Shown here: positions 29,464 to 39,572 of the stretch, piece by piece
Layout of the letters: each line of letters starts with the position of its first letter
Position numbering within the stretch: the first letter of the stretch is position 1
Source: a bacterium
GTDB lineage: Bacteria > Pseudomonadota > Alphaproteobacteria > Rickettsiales > RI-342
Assembly (NCBI GenBank): GCA_016124905.1
Contig: WGMV01000007.1
Location: 1 to 53,076 of the forward strand
Length of the DNA: 53,076 nucleotides
Reading direction: 5' to 3'
Program-made: the position numbers and the translations under genes
The notes under the pieces: generated by a model
The model's database searches: none
Seen by the model: only the letters and a program-made list of their open reading frames with translations
What the model was told of the DNA's origin: nothing

Positions 29464-30789
29464 ATGGTTGATATCGCAGAACATCTGACCAGCGTGGGTG
29501 GCTCCAAAACCCGTGGGTTCAATGCCGCGGTCAAGCCCTTCAGCAAAAAAGACTATACGCTGACCCTCGGTGAATTCACCGAACCCGCGCCGGATCACAT
29601 CCGCCAGGCCGTGGCCCATGCCGCCCTGTCTGACCCCACCACCTACACCAATCCCCAAACGGCCGATCTCACCAAAGAGCTGCTCACCTATAACGGCCAT
29701 ATTTCCGGCTTCCGCGGAGAACCGGCCTATACCGCCGCCAACGTCACCACCGGCGCCGGCGCGGTCAACGTTCTTTTCAACCTCGCCCAGGCGGTTCTCA
29801 ACCCCGGCGACTTTGTGCTGATCCCGAGCCCCAGCTGGGCTACCTATTTCGATATTGCCAAGGCTGCCCATGCGTCGCCGATCGACATGCCCTGTACGGC
29901 CACCGACAACTTCAAACTCAGCGCCGCAAAGCTTCGTTGCCAGTTGCAGGAATGTAAGGAGGACTACGGCACGCTCCCGAAAATGCTCATCCTCTCCTCA
30001 CCCTCCAACCCCACCGGTGCCGTCTATTCCGAACAGGAATGGAAGGACATTGCCAAGGTCATCTGGGAGGAGGACCCCGAGCACAAAATGCTGGTGGTGA
30101 CGGACGATATCTACGCGCGCCTCGTATTCGGCAGTGATTACAAAAGCCTGCTCAGCGTTGCGCCTGAACTGCAGGAGCAGGTCGTGATGGTCAACGGTCT
30201 CTCCAAATCCCACCGCATGACCGGCTGGCGCTTCGGCTACGGCATCGGCCCTGAGTCGATCATGAGCAAGGTGAATGCGCTCTCCTCGCTTAACATCGGC
30301 AATGTGGACACGCTCGCCCAGGTGGCTGCGCTGGCGGCATTTCGGGATTCGAACAGCTATCTTTCCCGTGGCGAGGTCGAGCCATTCTTAACGGAGATGC
30401 GCGACAGCCTTGCGCACAACATTCCGCTGGTGGCAAATGCCCTCCGCAATATCACCGTGACCATGGACGGGCAGACCATCCACCCGTTTGAGGTAGCATT
30501 GCCAGCGGAAAACGACCCCTACGGCGCCTTCTATGTCTTTGCCTCCATCGAGCCGCTCGTCGGTTCTTGTGTGGAAAGCACCGGCACGCGCGGCAAATCG
30601 GACTATGTCGCGGCGGATTACAATTTCGCCATTGCGCTGGCTAAAGAGACGGGAGTAGCCGTCATGCCCGGTTCCTTCTTTGGCAGCGGCGGGGAGGATC
30701 ACATCCGCATCATGGTGGCGAAAGATCCGAACCTGCTTGAACAGGCAGTGAAGGAAATGGAACGCTTCGTCCAGCAGCTCGCGGCCTAG
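29464..30789 (+). CDS. Class I/II PLP-dependent aminotransferase
   Basis: The 441-residue protein is a fold-type I aminotransferase. It shows GAGAVNVLFNLAQ for the cofactor phosphate loop, the N-P-T-G motif in SSPSNPTGAVYS, the Asp-x-x-Tyr in VTDDIYARLVF, and the PLP lysine in NGLSKSHRMTGWRFGYG with the downstream Arg. The substrate cannot be set from sequence, though aspartate or aromatic amino acids are typical. Compared with common members it has an extra Cys-containing segment (QLQECKEDYGTLP). AGGGGAG lies before the ATG at 29464. Confidence 0.88.
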   Translation: MVDIAEHLTSVGGSKTRGFNAAVKPFSKKDYTLTLGEFTEPAPDHIRQAVAHAALSDPTTYTNPQTADLTKELLTYNGHISGFRGEPAYTAANVTTGAGAVNVLFNLAQAVLNPGDFVLIPSPSWATYFDIAKAAHASPIDMPCTATDNFKLSAAKLRCQLQECKEDYGTLPKMLILSSPSNPTGAVYSEQEWKDIAKVIWEEDPEHKMLVVTDDIYARLVFGSDYKSLLSVAPELQEQVVMVNGLSKSHRMTGWRFGYGIGPESIMSKVNALSSLNIGNVDTLAQVAALAAFRDSNSYLSRGEVEPFLTEMRDSLAHNIPLVANALRNITVTMDGQTIHPFEVALPAENDPYGAFYVFASIEPLVGSCVESTGTRGKSDYVAADYNFAIALAKETGVAVMPGSFFGSGGEDHIRIMVAKDPNLLEQAVKEMERFVQQLAA

Positions 30790-30791
30790 CG

Positions 30792-31193
30792 CTAATATTT
30801 GCTGTCCACCGCCCGCCAGCAATAATCGATATTGTCTTTTGTGTGTCGGCCCAGCTGCTTGTCCAGCTCGGCCTGCTGCTCGGGCGTCAGCGCTGCGCGC
30901 AGCCGCGTCACATCCTGCTGGGCAGGCAGGTAACCTTTCCACACGGCGATCTGGTAATAATGCGCCGCCAGCACCCGGTCTCCCCGGCTTTCCGATTCGC
31001 GCGCCAGCGCCACGGCATTGAAGCGCGGCCACAGGCATTTTTCTTCGTATTTCTGGAAATATTCTTCCTGCGCCAACTCTTCTTCCGCCTTTTGCATAAA
31101 GGCGAAGGTTGCCGCGCGGTAGGTCACGCTCACCGGGTCGCAGGCCATCAGCACCAGCGTGAGGGGAAACAACAGATAGTTGCGCCGTTTCAT
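30792..31193 (-). CDS. Predicted lipoprotein with a Sel1/TPR-like segment
   Basis: The 133-residue product begins with a lipoprotein signal (LLFPLTLVLMAC, lipobox LMAC, with Cys18 as the modified residue). The mature part has charged helices and a segment GDRVLAAHYYQIAVWKGY resembling a Sel1/TPR helix pair. Aspartate follows the lipidated cysteine, which in enterobacteria favours the inner membrane. Its stop lies 2 bases from the convergent aminotransferase stop. Function unknown. Confidence 0.7.
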   Translation of the reverse strand: MKRRNYLLFPLTLVLMACDPVSVTYRAATFAFMQKAEEELAQEEYFQKYEEKCLWPRFNAVALARESESRGDRVLAAHYYQIAVWKGYLPAQQDVTRLRAALTPEQQAELDKQLGRHTKDNIDYCWRAVDSKY

Positions 31194-31229
31194 AAATTCA
31201 TCATAGCACAGATCAAAACAAAACGCAGC

Positions 31230-32273
31230 CTAGGGCTGCAGCATGCAAAGCCTGGCGATCGCCAGCGCCATCTGGGTCTGCGTGTCCGCGCAAAGCGGGT
31301 CGATCGCGCTCTGGCCCGCATCCTCATCCACGCAGCCGATCGGCCCGAGCGGCGGGTTCACCAGGGAGATATAATCCTTCGTCGCGCGGGATGCCATCAG
31401 GCACACGTCATAATCCACAATGCCGCCCGCCAGCCTGATCACATCCTCCCGCATGTAATAACGCACCACGTCGTCGAAATTGGTGCCGCGTGAGAGCTGG
31501 TTATAGGTAAGGCCGAAGCTCAAGGGAGCATTCGCCGCCGGGTGCGGGTTAAGCCCGGCATTGGCGACTTCTTCCGGGCGGGCCGCCAGAAAAGCGACCC
31601 GCTCACCTGCGGGAAGATAAATCCTGTCGCTATTGCCGCTGGCGTTCTGAAGCGGCCATGCGCCAACGCCGTTAGTACCATGGCTGATCAGAACAAACGC
31701 CGCCCCGCGTGGCACCGCTCCGCCGGTAGCGCTGGTTCCATTGGTCAGCGTCACACCGCCATCGCCATTCACCACCAGCCTTCCGTCATTGGCGGGTTGA
31801 ATGCCAGGTGCCACAGGCGATGCTGTAAGCTGACTAGCACTTGTGATGAAGCGCTCATCCACCACATAGGTGACCCGCCGATTCCATCCATCCAGCAACG
31901 CTTCATCGGATAGGCCGAGCGTAATAATCGGCACATTCCCAACATAAAAATTCACCGTACCCACTGTAATGCGCAGCGCCGTGCAATTCGCCCCGGTCGC
32001 TTCCACGCCGTATTGTGCACTCCCCAGCCTGCCCCAGCCCTGGGCCGGGCAGGGCAGCCGCCCCTGCTCATGAAAAAACGCTCCCATCGCTTTTTCGATG
32101 GCATCCATCCGGCTGTTCGTCATTTCCAACTTGGCCGTTTCCCCGGCCTTGGTGCCCAGGCTGAGCAGGGCGGAGGCCACCAGCCCCATCACCAGCAGCA
32201 CCATCGCCGTCTCGATCAGCGAGAAGCCGCGTATGTCAGACGGTGTATGTGGGTGCGTGTTCATCATGGGCAT
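31230..32273 (-). CDS. Large prepilin-like protein
   Basis: The 347-residue product carries a class III (type IV prepilin) N-terminus: RGFSLIETAMVLLVMGLVAS, with Gly at -1, Phe at +1 and Glu at +5. The rest is a large domain with LLDGWNRRVTYVVDERFI and a Cys-rich C-terminus. It is homologous to the gene just upstream. Its ATG at 32273 overlaps the upstream TGA (TGATG), indicating coupled translation. At this size it is more likely a minor pilin or adhesin-like tip subunit than a major pilin. Confidence 0.75.
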   Translation of the reverse strand: MPMMNTHPHTPSDIRGFSLIETAMVLLVMGLVASALLSLGTKAGETAKLEMTNSRMDAIEKAMGAFFHEQGRLPCPAQGWGRLGSAQYGVEATGANCTALRITVGTVNFYVGNVPIITLGLSDEALLDGWNRRVTYVVDERFITSASQLTASPVAPGIQPANDGRLVVNGDGGVTLTNGTSATGGAVPRGAAFVLISHGTNGVGAWPLQNASGNSDRIYLPAGERVAFLAARPEEVANAGLNPHPAANAPLSFGLTYNQLSRGTNFDDVVRYYMREDVIRLAGGIVDYDVCLMASRATKDYISLVNPPLGPIGCVDEDAGQSAIDPLCADTQTQMALAIARLCMLQP

Positions 32274-33352
32274 CAATAATAAAGGCATCGTTCGGCAATC
32301 TGTTTGGCAAGGTCAAGCTGCCGCGTCATGCAGGCCATGTTGCGCGGCGCCGTTTCATAAGCCGCTCCCGTGGGCGGGTCCACATAACCCGCATCCCACA
32401 TGCCGGCATTCAATTCACAGCCCATGGGCCCTTCAATCGCCGCTTCTTCCCCTGCCGTCGTATCCAGATCGCGCCGGTTGCGCGGTGGCATCAGCACGCG
32501 TTTGGCAATCCCGCATACCTCGTTCTGAATCACCCCGCCCGCCTGCCGCACCAGTTCCCCTTTTTTCATGTAATGCACAATATCGTCATACACGCCGGAT
32601 CTCATGGTCTGGGCAAAGCGCTTGTCTGCAGCCGCGCCCGCGCCGCCGCTCCAGCGGTTGCGTGCGTTCAGCAGCTGCGCCGCGTTGGCCGTGGTGGTGG
32701 CAATGCGCGCCGTGCCTTCCTTATTCCACGCGCCCTCGCCATTTTCACCGTGGCTGATAAGCACCATCACGGCATTGCGGGAACGCGCCCCCGCACCGGT
32801 CGCCATGGTAATGCCGTCATCCACCTCCAGATAATCGGCGGCATAAAGCGTATTGCCCTCAAAATTCGCCGCAAAATTGATGCGGTCGATAAAGCGTTCC
32901 TCCACCACATAGGTAAATCGACGGTCCCATCCGTCGATCATCAATTCGGGTGAAAGATTGAGCGTCTGCGTTGGCACCGCCCCGGCGAATGCCCCCGGCA
33001 CACCCGCAACGGTGATTTGGGTATTGGCCGTGCAATCCTCCAGCCCCAGGTTAGGGTTGGCTGCTCCGCCTGCGTTAAGGCGCGGCTGGCGTGGGTCGGC
33101 AGGGCAGGGCAGGCGGCCGTTCATGCGCACAAACAGTGCAAATGCCTCTTCCACCATCGCCATTTTATCATAGCTCTGTTTAAGCTTGGCCTGGCTGTTC
33201 TGGCTGCTGCCCATGCTGAGCGCCATACCGGCCATCGCCGCGATGATCACGATTACAATGGCCATTTCCACCAGGCTCACCCCTTTTTGGCAATGCATCG
33301 CGGGCTTCAGGCGGAAAGCCGGGCGGGGGCAAACATCACGCGGACGTTTCAT
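32273..33352 (-). CDS. Large prepilin-like protein, paralogue of the next gene
   Basis: The product of about 359 residues has the prepilin motif KGVSLVEMAIVIVIIAAMAG (Gly at -1, Glu at +5), then a domain matching the downstream gene: GRLPCPADP against GRLPCPAQGW, MIDGWDRRFTYVVEERFI against LLDGWNRRVTYVVDERFI, and VLISHGENGEGAW against VLISHGTNGVGAW. The start at 33352 gives a leader of about 24 residues; a start at 33298 would leave a 6-residue leader. The two genes form an operon divergent from the Tad genes. No prepilin peptidase is in the window. Confidence 0.75.
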   Translation of the reverse strand: MKRPRDVCPRPAFRLKPAMHCQKGVSLVEMAIVIVIIAAMAGMALSMGSSQNSQAKLKQSYDKMAMVEEAFALFVRMNGRLPCPADPRQPRLNAGGAANPNLGLEDCTANTQITVAGVPGAFAGAVPTQTLNLSPELMIDGWDRRFTYVVEERFIDRINFAANFEGNTLYAADYLEVDDGITMATGAGARSRNAVMVLISHGENGEGAWNKEGTARIATTTANAAQLLNARNRWSGGAGAAADKRFAQTMRSGVYDDIVHYMKKGELVRQAGGVIQNEVCGIAKRVLMPPRNRRDLDTTAGEEAAIEGPMGCELNAGMWDAGYVDPPTGAAYETAPRNMACMTRQLDLAKQIAERCLYY

Positions 33353-33430
33353 AAAGCGCTTGTCCGGACAAAACATGGTAGACCACTATAGGGTTCAACA
33401 GCTTAATGAAGCATGAAGAATGGGCAAAAT

Positions 33431-33542
33431 CGGCTATCTATATATAGTAGCCGGTTAAAACTTCCTAAACATGCCGTAATGGGGCATGCAATTTAGTTAT
33501 TGTGGTTATTCCGTAATTTGTATACTATATCTAGTGTATACA
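33431..33542. promoter_or_regulatory. Palindromes and candidate promoter between the pilin and Tad operons
   Basis: CGGCTA-N11-TAGCCG (33431-33453) is a perfect inverted repeat whose centre includes CTATATATAG. GTATAC occurs twice, at 33521 and 33536, as TGTATAC and TGTATACA. A possible cpaB promoter combines TTATTG (33497-33502) with TATACT (33521-33526), spacing 18, so the first GTATAC copy overlaps the -10. TTAA-N7-TAAA at 33455-33469 is one base off a CtrA box. Confidence 0.4.
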
Positions 33543-33557
33543 CAGGTGCGGGTTAAT

Positions 33558-34709
33558 ATGCGTGTTTTAGCGCCAGTACTCCTAATAGTAATTGCCATTG
33601 GTGCGTTTCTGTTTTTCCGGAGCTTTTTCGGCGGTGCCGAACAGCAGAAGGAAAAAGTGGTGGTGGTTGAAAAACCTGTGGTCCAGGTTCAGGAGGTGCC
33701 GACCGTGGATGTGGTGGTGGCCCGTCAGGCCATTCCCGTGGGTTCCAAAATCAAGGCCGAGATGCTGGACAAGCAGCCCTGGCCGAGTCATCTGGTGTTG
33801 CCCGGTTTTGTGGTGAGCGATGGCAAAAAGGATAATGACATTACCGGTCTGGTGGCCCGTGCGCCCTTCCAGTCCCGCGAGCCGCTGATTCGTACCAAGC
33901 TTGCCAACCCGAATGATCCGAGCTTCCTCGCTGCTGCCCTGCCGGAAGGCAAGCGCGCCATCACCGTCTCCGTGGATGCGCTGTCTGGCGTTGCCGGTTT
34001 CGTCTTCCCGGGCGACCATGTGGACATGCTGATCAATCAGCCCGTGGTGCTCGGCCCGGTTGATCCCGATAATCCCACCGGCGCCAAGTTGACCGAGCAG
34101 ATCGTCGAGGTGCTGGTTCCCAATGTAAAGGTGATTGCCATCGATCATGCCGCCGCCGTGGATACGACCCAGGGCATCAAGGTGCCGTCCACCCTGACGT
34201 TGGAAGTGACCCGCGCCCAGGCGCAAAAGATCAAGCTGGGTGAGCAGCGCGGCAAGCTGGTCATGGCGCTTCGCCCGTTCGAGAAGGAAGAGGACGACAA
34301 GGAGCTGCCGCGCCCAACCACCCAGGCCGATCTCTCCCGCACCGTTCCGCCTTCTTATTTCCCGGTTCTCTATCAATCTGAGGTTCAATACCCCACCGCC
34401 ATCATCAATCCCTTCGCCGCTGCCGGCAAGGAGGTCACGGAGATCTGGGGGCGTCAAAGCAACCCCACCATGGCCAAGGATATCGAGCAGCGTCTGAAAA
34501 CGGGCGGTGTGGCCAGCGCGGTGCAGGGCGCTTCGGAATTAATGAGCGCGGTTTCCGCCCCGTCCCCGACGGTGGCGAGGCCAACCACCCCGACCAGCCA
34601 GCCGTCCGGCGGGGAGGGTGGTCGCAAGGATGCGCCTGAAAGCAAAGGTTCCACGGTAATCATTTACCGCGGGGTGGCCATTGAGGAAAAAGAGGTCCCG
34701 ACGCCATGA
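33558..34709 (+). CDS. cpaB: Tad pilus assembly protein CpaB (RcpC)
   Basis: The 383-residue protein has one N-terminal membrane helix (VLAPVLLIVIAIGAFLFF) and the SAF-type domain of CpaB (VDVVVARQAIPVGSKIKAEML), followed by the conserved AITVSVDALSGVAGFVFPGD stretch. The C-terminus is a Ser/Pro/Thr-rich tail. CpaB is a periplasmic partner of the CpaC secretin in Tad pilus assembly. It heads the operon, and its TGA overlaps the cpaC ATG. ATG at 33558 is chosen because earlier codons run into the promoter. Confidence 0.92.
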   Translation: MRVLAPVLLIVIAIGAFLFFRSFFGGAEQQKEKVVVVEKPVVQVQEVPTVDVVVARQAIPVGSKIKAEMLDKQPWPSHLVLPGFVVSDGKKDNDITGLVARAPFQSREPLIRTKLANPNDPSFLAAALPEGKRAITVSVDALSGVAGFVFPGDHVDMLINQPVVLGPVDPDNPTGAKLTEQIVEVLVPNVKVIAIDHAAAVDTTQGIKVPSTLTLEVTRAQAQKIKLGEQRGKLVMALRPFEKEEDDKELPRPTTQADLSRTVPPSYFPVLYQSEVQYPTAIINPFAAAGKEVTEIWGRQSNPTMAKDIEQRLKTGGVASAVQGASELMSAVSAPSPTVARPTTPTSQPSGGEGGRKDAPESKGSTVIIYRGVAIEEKEVPTP

Positions 34710-36064
34710 AGCAACGGATGATGAAGCAGCGGTTTCTTGCGTGGGTCCTGGCGGCGGCTCTTTCTGTGCCGGGCCTTGCCATGGCGCAAAGCGCCATGAA
34801 GCCGGAAATGACGGTGCCGATGCACCGTTCCGAGTTGCTGGTGCTGCCGGAGGATGTGGAAGAGGTTGCCGTGGCCGACCCCAACGTGGCGGACGTCGCC
34901 GTGCACGGGTCTCGCCGTATTTCCGTGATTGGCAAGGAGCTCGGCAAAACCGACCTTCGCGTGTTCGACGGCAAGGGCAACCTGCTGATTGAATCCGCCG
35001 TGAACGTGACCTACGATGTGGCTGAAATCCGTCGCGTGGTGAAGGGGCTTTTCCCCAATGAGAATGTCGGCATCGAGCTGGTAAACAACAACATCGCCAT
35101 CACCGGTGCCGTTTCCGACGCGGAGACCTCCTCCAAGGTCGTGCGTGTGGTGGAAGAGTTCATGTCCAATGATCGTGTGGGTGATCAGGATCAGACCAAG
35201 GTCATCAACCTGCTCCAGGTTCGCAGCGGCCAGCAGGTAATGCTCCGTGTGCGTGTGGGTGAATTACAGCGCACCGCGGCCAAGGCGGTAGGCATCAATC
35301 TGGATGCCGTGAAAAACGTTGGCAGTTTTGGCTTCATTCTGGATGGCACGGCCGTTGCTTCCGGCAACAGCACGCTTCAGGTGGGTTTCAACTCGGGTGA
35401 AGCCAGCCTTACCGGTGTGCTGGATGCACTGGAAAACGAAGGCCTGCTGAAAATCCTGGCCGAACCCAACCTCGTTTCCATGTCCGGCGAACGTGCCGAA
35501 TTCCTGGCGGGCGGTGAATTCCCGATCCGCGTGCTTCAGGGTAACGGCGCCGTCAGCGTGCAGTTCCGCGAATATGGTATCGGTGTACAGTTCACGCCTT
35601 ATGTGTTGACCGCCAATCGCCTGCGCCTCATCGTGCAGCCGGAAGTCTCCTCCATCGACCGCGCCGTGGCGCTGGAAGACGGCACGCCGGGCCTCGTCTC
35701 CCGCCGCGTGAAAACCACCATCGAAATGGCCCCGGGCGAAAGCTTTATGATCGCCGGTCTCATTCAGGACCAGATTGAAACAAAGGTGAACGAAATTCCC
35801 GGCGTCAGCGAAGTGCCGGTGCTGGGTGCTCTCTTCCGCAACACCCGCACGGACAAGACCGAGCGCGAGCTGGTCATCGCCGTGACGCCTTACCTGGTGG
35901 ACCCCACGGCCAGCGGCGATATTCGCCTGCCGACGGATGACTTCCGCCCGGCCTCAATCATGGAATCCTTCTTCTATGGCGCGCTCGGCTCGCTGCATGG
36001 CGATGCGATGCGCATTTCGCAAACCCCACGGGTTGAAGGCCCGGTTGGCTTCATGGTGGATTAA
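34706..36064 (+). CDS. cpaC: Tad pilus secretin CpaC (RcpA)
   Basis: CpaC forms the outer-membrane channel for the Tad pilus. The 452-residue product has a signal peptide ending AMAQ, an N-terminal pilus-formation domain (ELLVLPEDVEEVAVADPNVAD), a BON-like domain, and the secretin core with EPNLVSMSGERAEFLAGGEF, FTPYV, and ERELVIAVTPYLV. ATGA overlap with cpaB and a one-base gap to cpaD indicate a coupled operon. Confidence 0.94.
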   Translation: MKQRMMKQRFLAWVLAAALSVPGLAMAQSAMKPEMTVPMHRSELLVLPEDVEEVAVADPNVADVAVHGSRRISVIGKELGKTDLRVFDGKGNLLIESAVNVTYDVAEIRRVVKGLFPNENVGIELVNNNIAITGAVSDAETSSKVVRVVEEFMSNDRVGDQDQTKVINLLQVRSGQQVMLRVRVGELQRTAAKAVGINLDAVKNVGSFGFILDGTAVASGNSTLQVGFNSGEASLTGVLDALENEGLLKILAEPNLVSMSGERAEFLAGGEFPIRVLQGNGAVSVQFREYGIGVQFTPYVLTANRLRLIVQPEVSSIDRAVALEDGTPGLVSRRVKTTIEMAPGESFMIAGLIQDQIETKVNEIPGVSEVPVLGALFRNTRTDKTERELVIAVTPYLVDPTASGDIRLPTDDFRPASIMESFFYGALGSLHGDAMRISQTPRVEGPVGFMVD

Positions 36065-36065
36065 T

Positions 36066-36653
36066 ATGATGATGCGCCGCCTGACATCTGCATTCCTGGC
36101 CACCGCTGCGCTGGCGGCTCTGGTTGCCTGCGAGGACATCCCCTCGGCTGCCTTCCGCAACCGCACCGGCCCCGAAGCCCTGCTTGACCGCTCCTCCGAG
36201 ATGGTCAATCTTGACCTTTCTGCCCCCGGCGTGCTGGACCAGCTGACTCAGTGGCTGGGCGACGACCAGCCAAGCCATGCCGAGCTTTATTGCGACCCGG
36301 CTGAAGACACCTGCGCCCGCGCGCAAGGCATCCTTGATCAGTTCAACGTGCCGGTTGTGGTGCAAAAAGGCGAGGCCTCCGGCCGCATCGCCCTGGTCTA
36401 TGAGCGCGTTCTCGCGCGTGATTGCGACAACCGCTACATTGACAACCCCATCAATCCCTATAACCTTCCGCATCCCACCTTCGGATGTTCGGTCGCGGTT
36501 AACCAATTACAGATGATTTCCGATAAGAATCAGATCGTGGCGCCTGCGCTGTCGGATTACCCCAGTGGTCATAAGGCGGCTCAATCGCTGCAAAAATACG
36601 AAAAGAAAAGCGAAGAGCAGGCTGAAACATTTGGCACGCTCATCGCGCCCTAA
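36066..36653 (+). CDS. cpaD: Tad pilus lipoprotein CpaD
   Basis: The 195-residue product has a lipoprotein signal ending LAALVAC. The C-terminal signature FGCSVAVNQLQMISDKNQI matches CpaD proteins, whose family motif is F-G-C-A/S-x-x-x-N. CpaD is thought to help place the secretin. It is shorter than many homologues. Three ATG codons in a row make the exact start (36066, 36069 or 36072) unclear. Confidence 0.85.
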   Translation: MMMRRLTSAFLATAALAALVACEDIPSAAFRNRTGPEALLDRSSEMVNLDLSAPGVLDQLTQWLGDDQPSHAELYCDPAEDTCARAQGILDQFNVPVVVQKGEASGRIALVYERVLARDCDNRYIDNPINPYNLPHPTFGCSVAVNQLQMISDKNQIVAPALSDYPSGHKAAQSLQKYEKKSEEQAETFGTLIAP

Positions 36654-36677
36654 TCCCACTTGTTTGAGAAGGCTGGC

Positions 36678-37892
36678 ATGACCACGCCCATTCCATTTCT
36701 AGCCATCGTGACTGCCGAGCAGCATGGTGAGCTTGCCCATCAGGTTGCTCGCTCGCTGGGATACAACCAGGCCGAGGTGATGATCGGCAGCCCCGCTGCC
36801 GCAGCGCAGGCGCTTTCGGCAAGCGGCCGCTCGCCGCGCTACCTTATGCTGGAGGTAGGCCCCCGTTCGCTTGATATATTGGCCGAGATCGACCAGCTCG
36901 CGGAATTCTGCACGGTTGAAACCAAGGTCGTCGTCCTCGGCACCACCAACGACATCCGCTTCTACCGTGCCCTCATTCAGCGCGGCGTGCTGGAATATTT
37001 CGTTCTCCCCGCCGATGCCACCGCCGTGCGCGAGGCCTATGTGTCCCAGGGGGCGGGGGGCGTTTCCAAAGCCAAGGTCATCACCTTCATGAGCGCGGCT
37101 TCCGGCGACGGCGCCAGCACGGTCGCCCTGAACACGGCCTATGCGCTGGCCAAATTCGGCGGCTACACCACCGCCATCATCGACATGGACTTCCAGTTCG
37201 GCATGATCGCCCGCAACCTGGACCTCACGACCAATTTCGGCATCAAGGAATTGTTCGAGCACGTGGACCGCACCATCGACGATACCCTGATCGACCGCAT
37301 GATGGTGAAATATGACGGCATCCTCGACATCATGGCCGCGCCCAACGATCTTCGTCTCTGGCCGGATGTCCCGCCCGAGGTCATCCGCCAGCTCATCACC
37401 ACGTTGAGCCAGCGTTACGATTATGTCCTGATCGACCTGCCGCACATCTGGTCCAACTGGCTTGCCGCGGCTTTGACCTGTTCCACCAAATCGGTGCTGG
37501 TCGCCCAGCTATGGCTGCGCTCCGTCACGCATACGGCCCGCCTGCTCGGCGTCTGGCAGGATGTCGGCATCGGGGACGACAAGATCGTCTCCGTCATCAA
37601 CCGCAGCGGCGCAAAATTCAAGGAAGCCGTCACCGCGCGTGACTATGAGAATGTCTGCCGCCGCAAGATCAACTTCTTCCTCGGCAACGACATCAAAACA
37701 ATTGTGGCCGCCGAAAATGAAGGAAAAACAGTTCTGCAGGTGGGACAAACCCCAATCGGCCAGCAGTTCAAAGATTTTGCCGATCTGCTCGCCGGCAAAC
37801 AGGCGCGCGGCTCTGTTACGGAAAGCAATTTACTTAACCAAAATGCAACCAGGTCCGGCCTATCGTTGGGGGGCTTATTCAGCAAAACCTGA
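36678..37892 (+). CDS. cpaE: Tad pilus localisation ATPase CpaE (TadZ)
   Basis: The 404-residue protein has an N-terminal receiver-like domain (residues about 1-125) and a MinD/ParA-like ATPase domain with the deviant P-loop SAASGDGASTVALNTA, lacking the usual lysines as is common in CpaE, and AIIDMDFQFG. CpaE proteins mark the pole and recruit the Tad machine. ATG at 36678 is preferred to a TTG at 36660. Confidence 0.9.
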   Translation: MTTPIPFLAIVTAEQHGELAHQVARSLGYNQAEVMIGSPAAAAQALSASGRSPRYLMLEVGPRSLDILAEIDQLAEFCTVETKVVVLGTTNDIRFYRALIQRGVLEYFVLPADATAVREAYVSQGAGGVSKAKVITFMSAASGDGASTVALNTAYALAKFGGYTTAIIDMDFQFGMIARNLDLTTNFGIKELFEHVDRTIDDTLIDRMMVKYDGILDIMAAPNDLRLWPDVPPEVIRQLITTLSQRYDYVLIDLPHIWSNWLAAALTCSTKSVLVAQLWLRSVTHTARLLGVWQDVGIGDDKIVSVINRSGAKFKEAVTARDYENVCRRKINFFLGNDIKTIVAAENEGKTVLQVGQTPIGQQFKDFADLLAGKQARGSVTESNLLNQNATRSGLSLGGLFSKT

Positions 37893-37943
37893 CGGATGGC
37901 CCCAGAACATGCCTGTGGTCATGCGTCTTAACCGGTATGATCC

Positions 37944-39560
37944 ATGTCCTTTGGCAAACGCATTTTTGGTAATTCAGACACACCGGAGCCTGCCGCTCCC
38001 TTAGCTGCCGCACCCGCTGCGCCGCAGCCGCCCGCTCCCCCTGTTCCTCCCCAGGCCTTGGCAACGGCTGCCGCGCCAACAACGCCTGCCGTCCCGCAAC
38101 CCAATGGCGCACCATCCGCTGCCGCACCGGTGTCTCCTGCGCCACCATCCGCCTCTGCGCCCTCCGTGCCTGCCCAGCCGCAAACCAGCACCACGGTCCA
38201 TGGCGTGCAGCAGCCAAGCCCGCAGGCCGCGGCCGATGCCCCCATGGCGCAATACACCAACCCCCGCCTGGAAACCCGCGATTACAAGGACGCCAAATGG
38301 CAGCTGGTCGAGATGATGCTCGAAAAGTTGGACTTCAAAGCCGTCGAACGCCTCCCCGCCGAGCATAAACGCGATAAGATCCGCGCCACCGCCACCGCGC
38401 TTCTGCCGCAGCTTCCCACTCCGCTGAACGCCGAGCAGCACGAGCTCCTCAAAAGCCAGATCCTCGACGAGATTCTTGGCTTCGGCCCGCTGGAACCGCT
38501 GATCCGCGATGTCGATGTGTCCGATATCATGGTCAACACCGCCCAGCGCATCTACATCGAGAAAAAGGGCAAGCTCTTCAGCACCGACCTGACCTTCGTC
38601 GGCGAAAAGCACCTGCTCAACACCATCCAGAAAATCGTCTCCCTCGTCGGGCGCCGCGTGGATGAATCCAGCCCGATGGTGGATGCGCGCATGCCGGACG
38701 GTTCGCGCTTCAACGCCATCATCCCGCCGCTTTCCATCGACGGCAGCCTGGTATCGATTCGTAAATTCAAAAAGAACAAAATGCCGCTCTCCGGCTACCT
38801 GCAATATGGCTCCATGACGGCCGAGATGGTCAAATTCCTGGAGATATGCGGCAACATCCGCCTCAACATCCTCGTCTCCGGCGGTACGGGTTCGGGTAAA
38901 ACCACGCTGCTCAACGCCCTTTCCGGCAATATCGATGTCACCGAGCGCGTCATCACCATTGAAGATGCCGCCGAATTGCAACTGCACCAGCCTCACGTGC
39001 TGCGTCTGGAAACCCGCCCGCCCAACTCCGAAGGGGTAGGTGAGGTCACCCAGCGCCTGCTGGTGAAAAACGCGCTGCGCATGCGCCCCGACCGCATCAT
39101 CCTCGGGGAGATTCGCGGCGACGAGGTGATCGATGTGCTCGCCGCCATGAACACGGGCCACGAAGGTTCCATGGCCACCATCCACGCCAACAACCCGCGC
39201 GATTGCCTTTCGCGTCTGGAAAACCTGATTGCGCTTTCCGGTATTCAGCTTCCGCTCAACGCCATGCGTGCGCAGATCTCCAGCGCCATTCACGTCATCT
39301 GCCAGCTCTCGCGCATGCGCGACGGCCGCCGCCGCATCACCCATATTGAGGAAGTGGTCGGCATGGAAGGCACCACCATCACCACGCAGCTGCTGTTCGG
39401 CTACAAGCCCGGCCCGATGGGCCCCGACGGCGTGCTGCAGGGCGAGTTTTTCTACACCGGCATCAAGCCAAGGTTTTACGAGCAGGCGGCCTATTTCAAC
39501 CGCGCGCGCGACCTGGATGAATGCCTCAGGGCGGCGAAGGCATATGAACGTGCGTACTAA
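37944..39560 (+). CDS. cpaF: Tad pilus secretion ATPase CpaF (TadA)
   Basis: CpaF is the hexameric ATPase that drives pilus extension and retraction. The 538-residue product has a Pro/Ala-rich tail of about 85 residues, a helical domain, and the VirB11-like core with Walker [15 protein letters not shown], the Asp box EDAAELQL, Walker [14 protein letters not shown] and the His box [11 protein letters not shown]. The N-terminal low-complexity extension is probably disordered. tadB follows after 12 bases. Confidence 0.95.
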   Translation: MSFGKRIFGNSDTPEPAAPLAAAPAAPQPPAPPVPPQALATAAAPTTPAVPQPNGAPSAAAPVSPAPPSASAPSVPAQPQTSTTVHGVQQPSPQAAADAPMAQYTNPRLETRDYKDAKWQLVEMMLEKLDFKAVERLPAEHKRDKIRATATALLPQLPTPLNAEQHELLKSQILDEILGFGPLEPLIRDVDVSDIMVNTAQRIYIEKKGKLFSTDLTFVGEKHLLNTIQKIVSLVGRRVDESSPMVDARMPDGSRFNAIIPPLSIDGSLVSIRKFKKNKMPLSGYLQYGSMTAEMVKFLEICGNIRLNILVSGGTGSGKTTLLNALSGNIDVTERVITIEDAAELQLHQPHVLRLETRPPNSEGVGEVTQRLLVKNALRMRPDRIILGEIRGDEVIDVLAAMNTGHEGSMATIHANNPRDCLSRLENLIALSGIQLPLNAMRAQISSAIHVICQLSRMRDGRRRITHIEEVVGMEGTTITTQLLFGYKPGPMGPDGVLQGEFFYTGIKPRFYEQAAYFNRARDLDECLRAAKAYERAY

Positions 39561-39572
39561 GGAAATCCAAGC

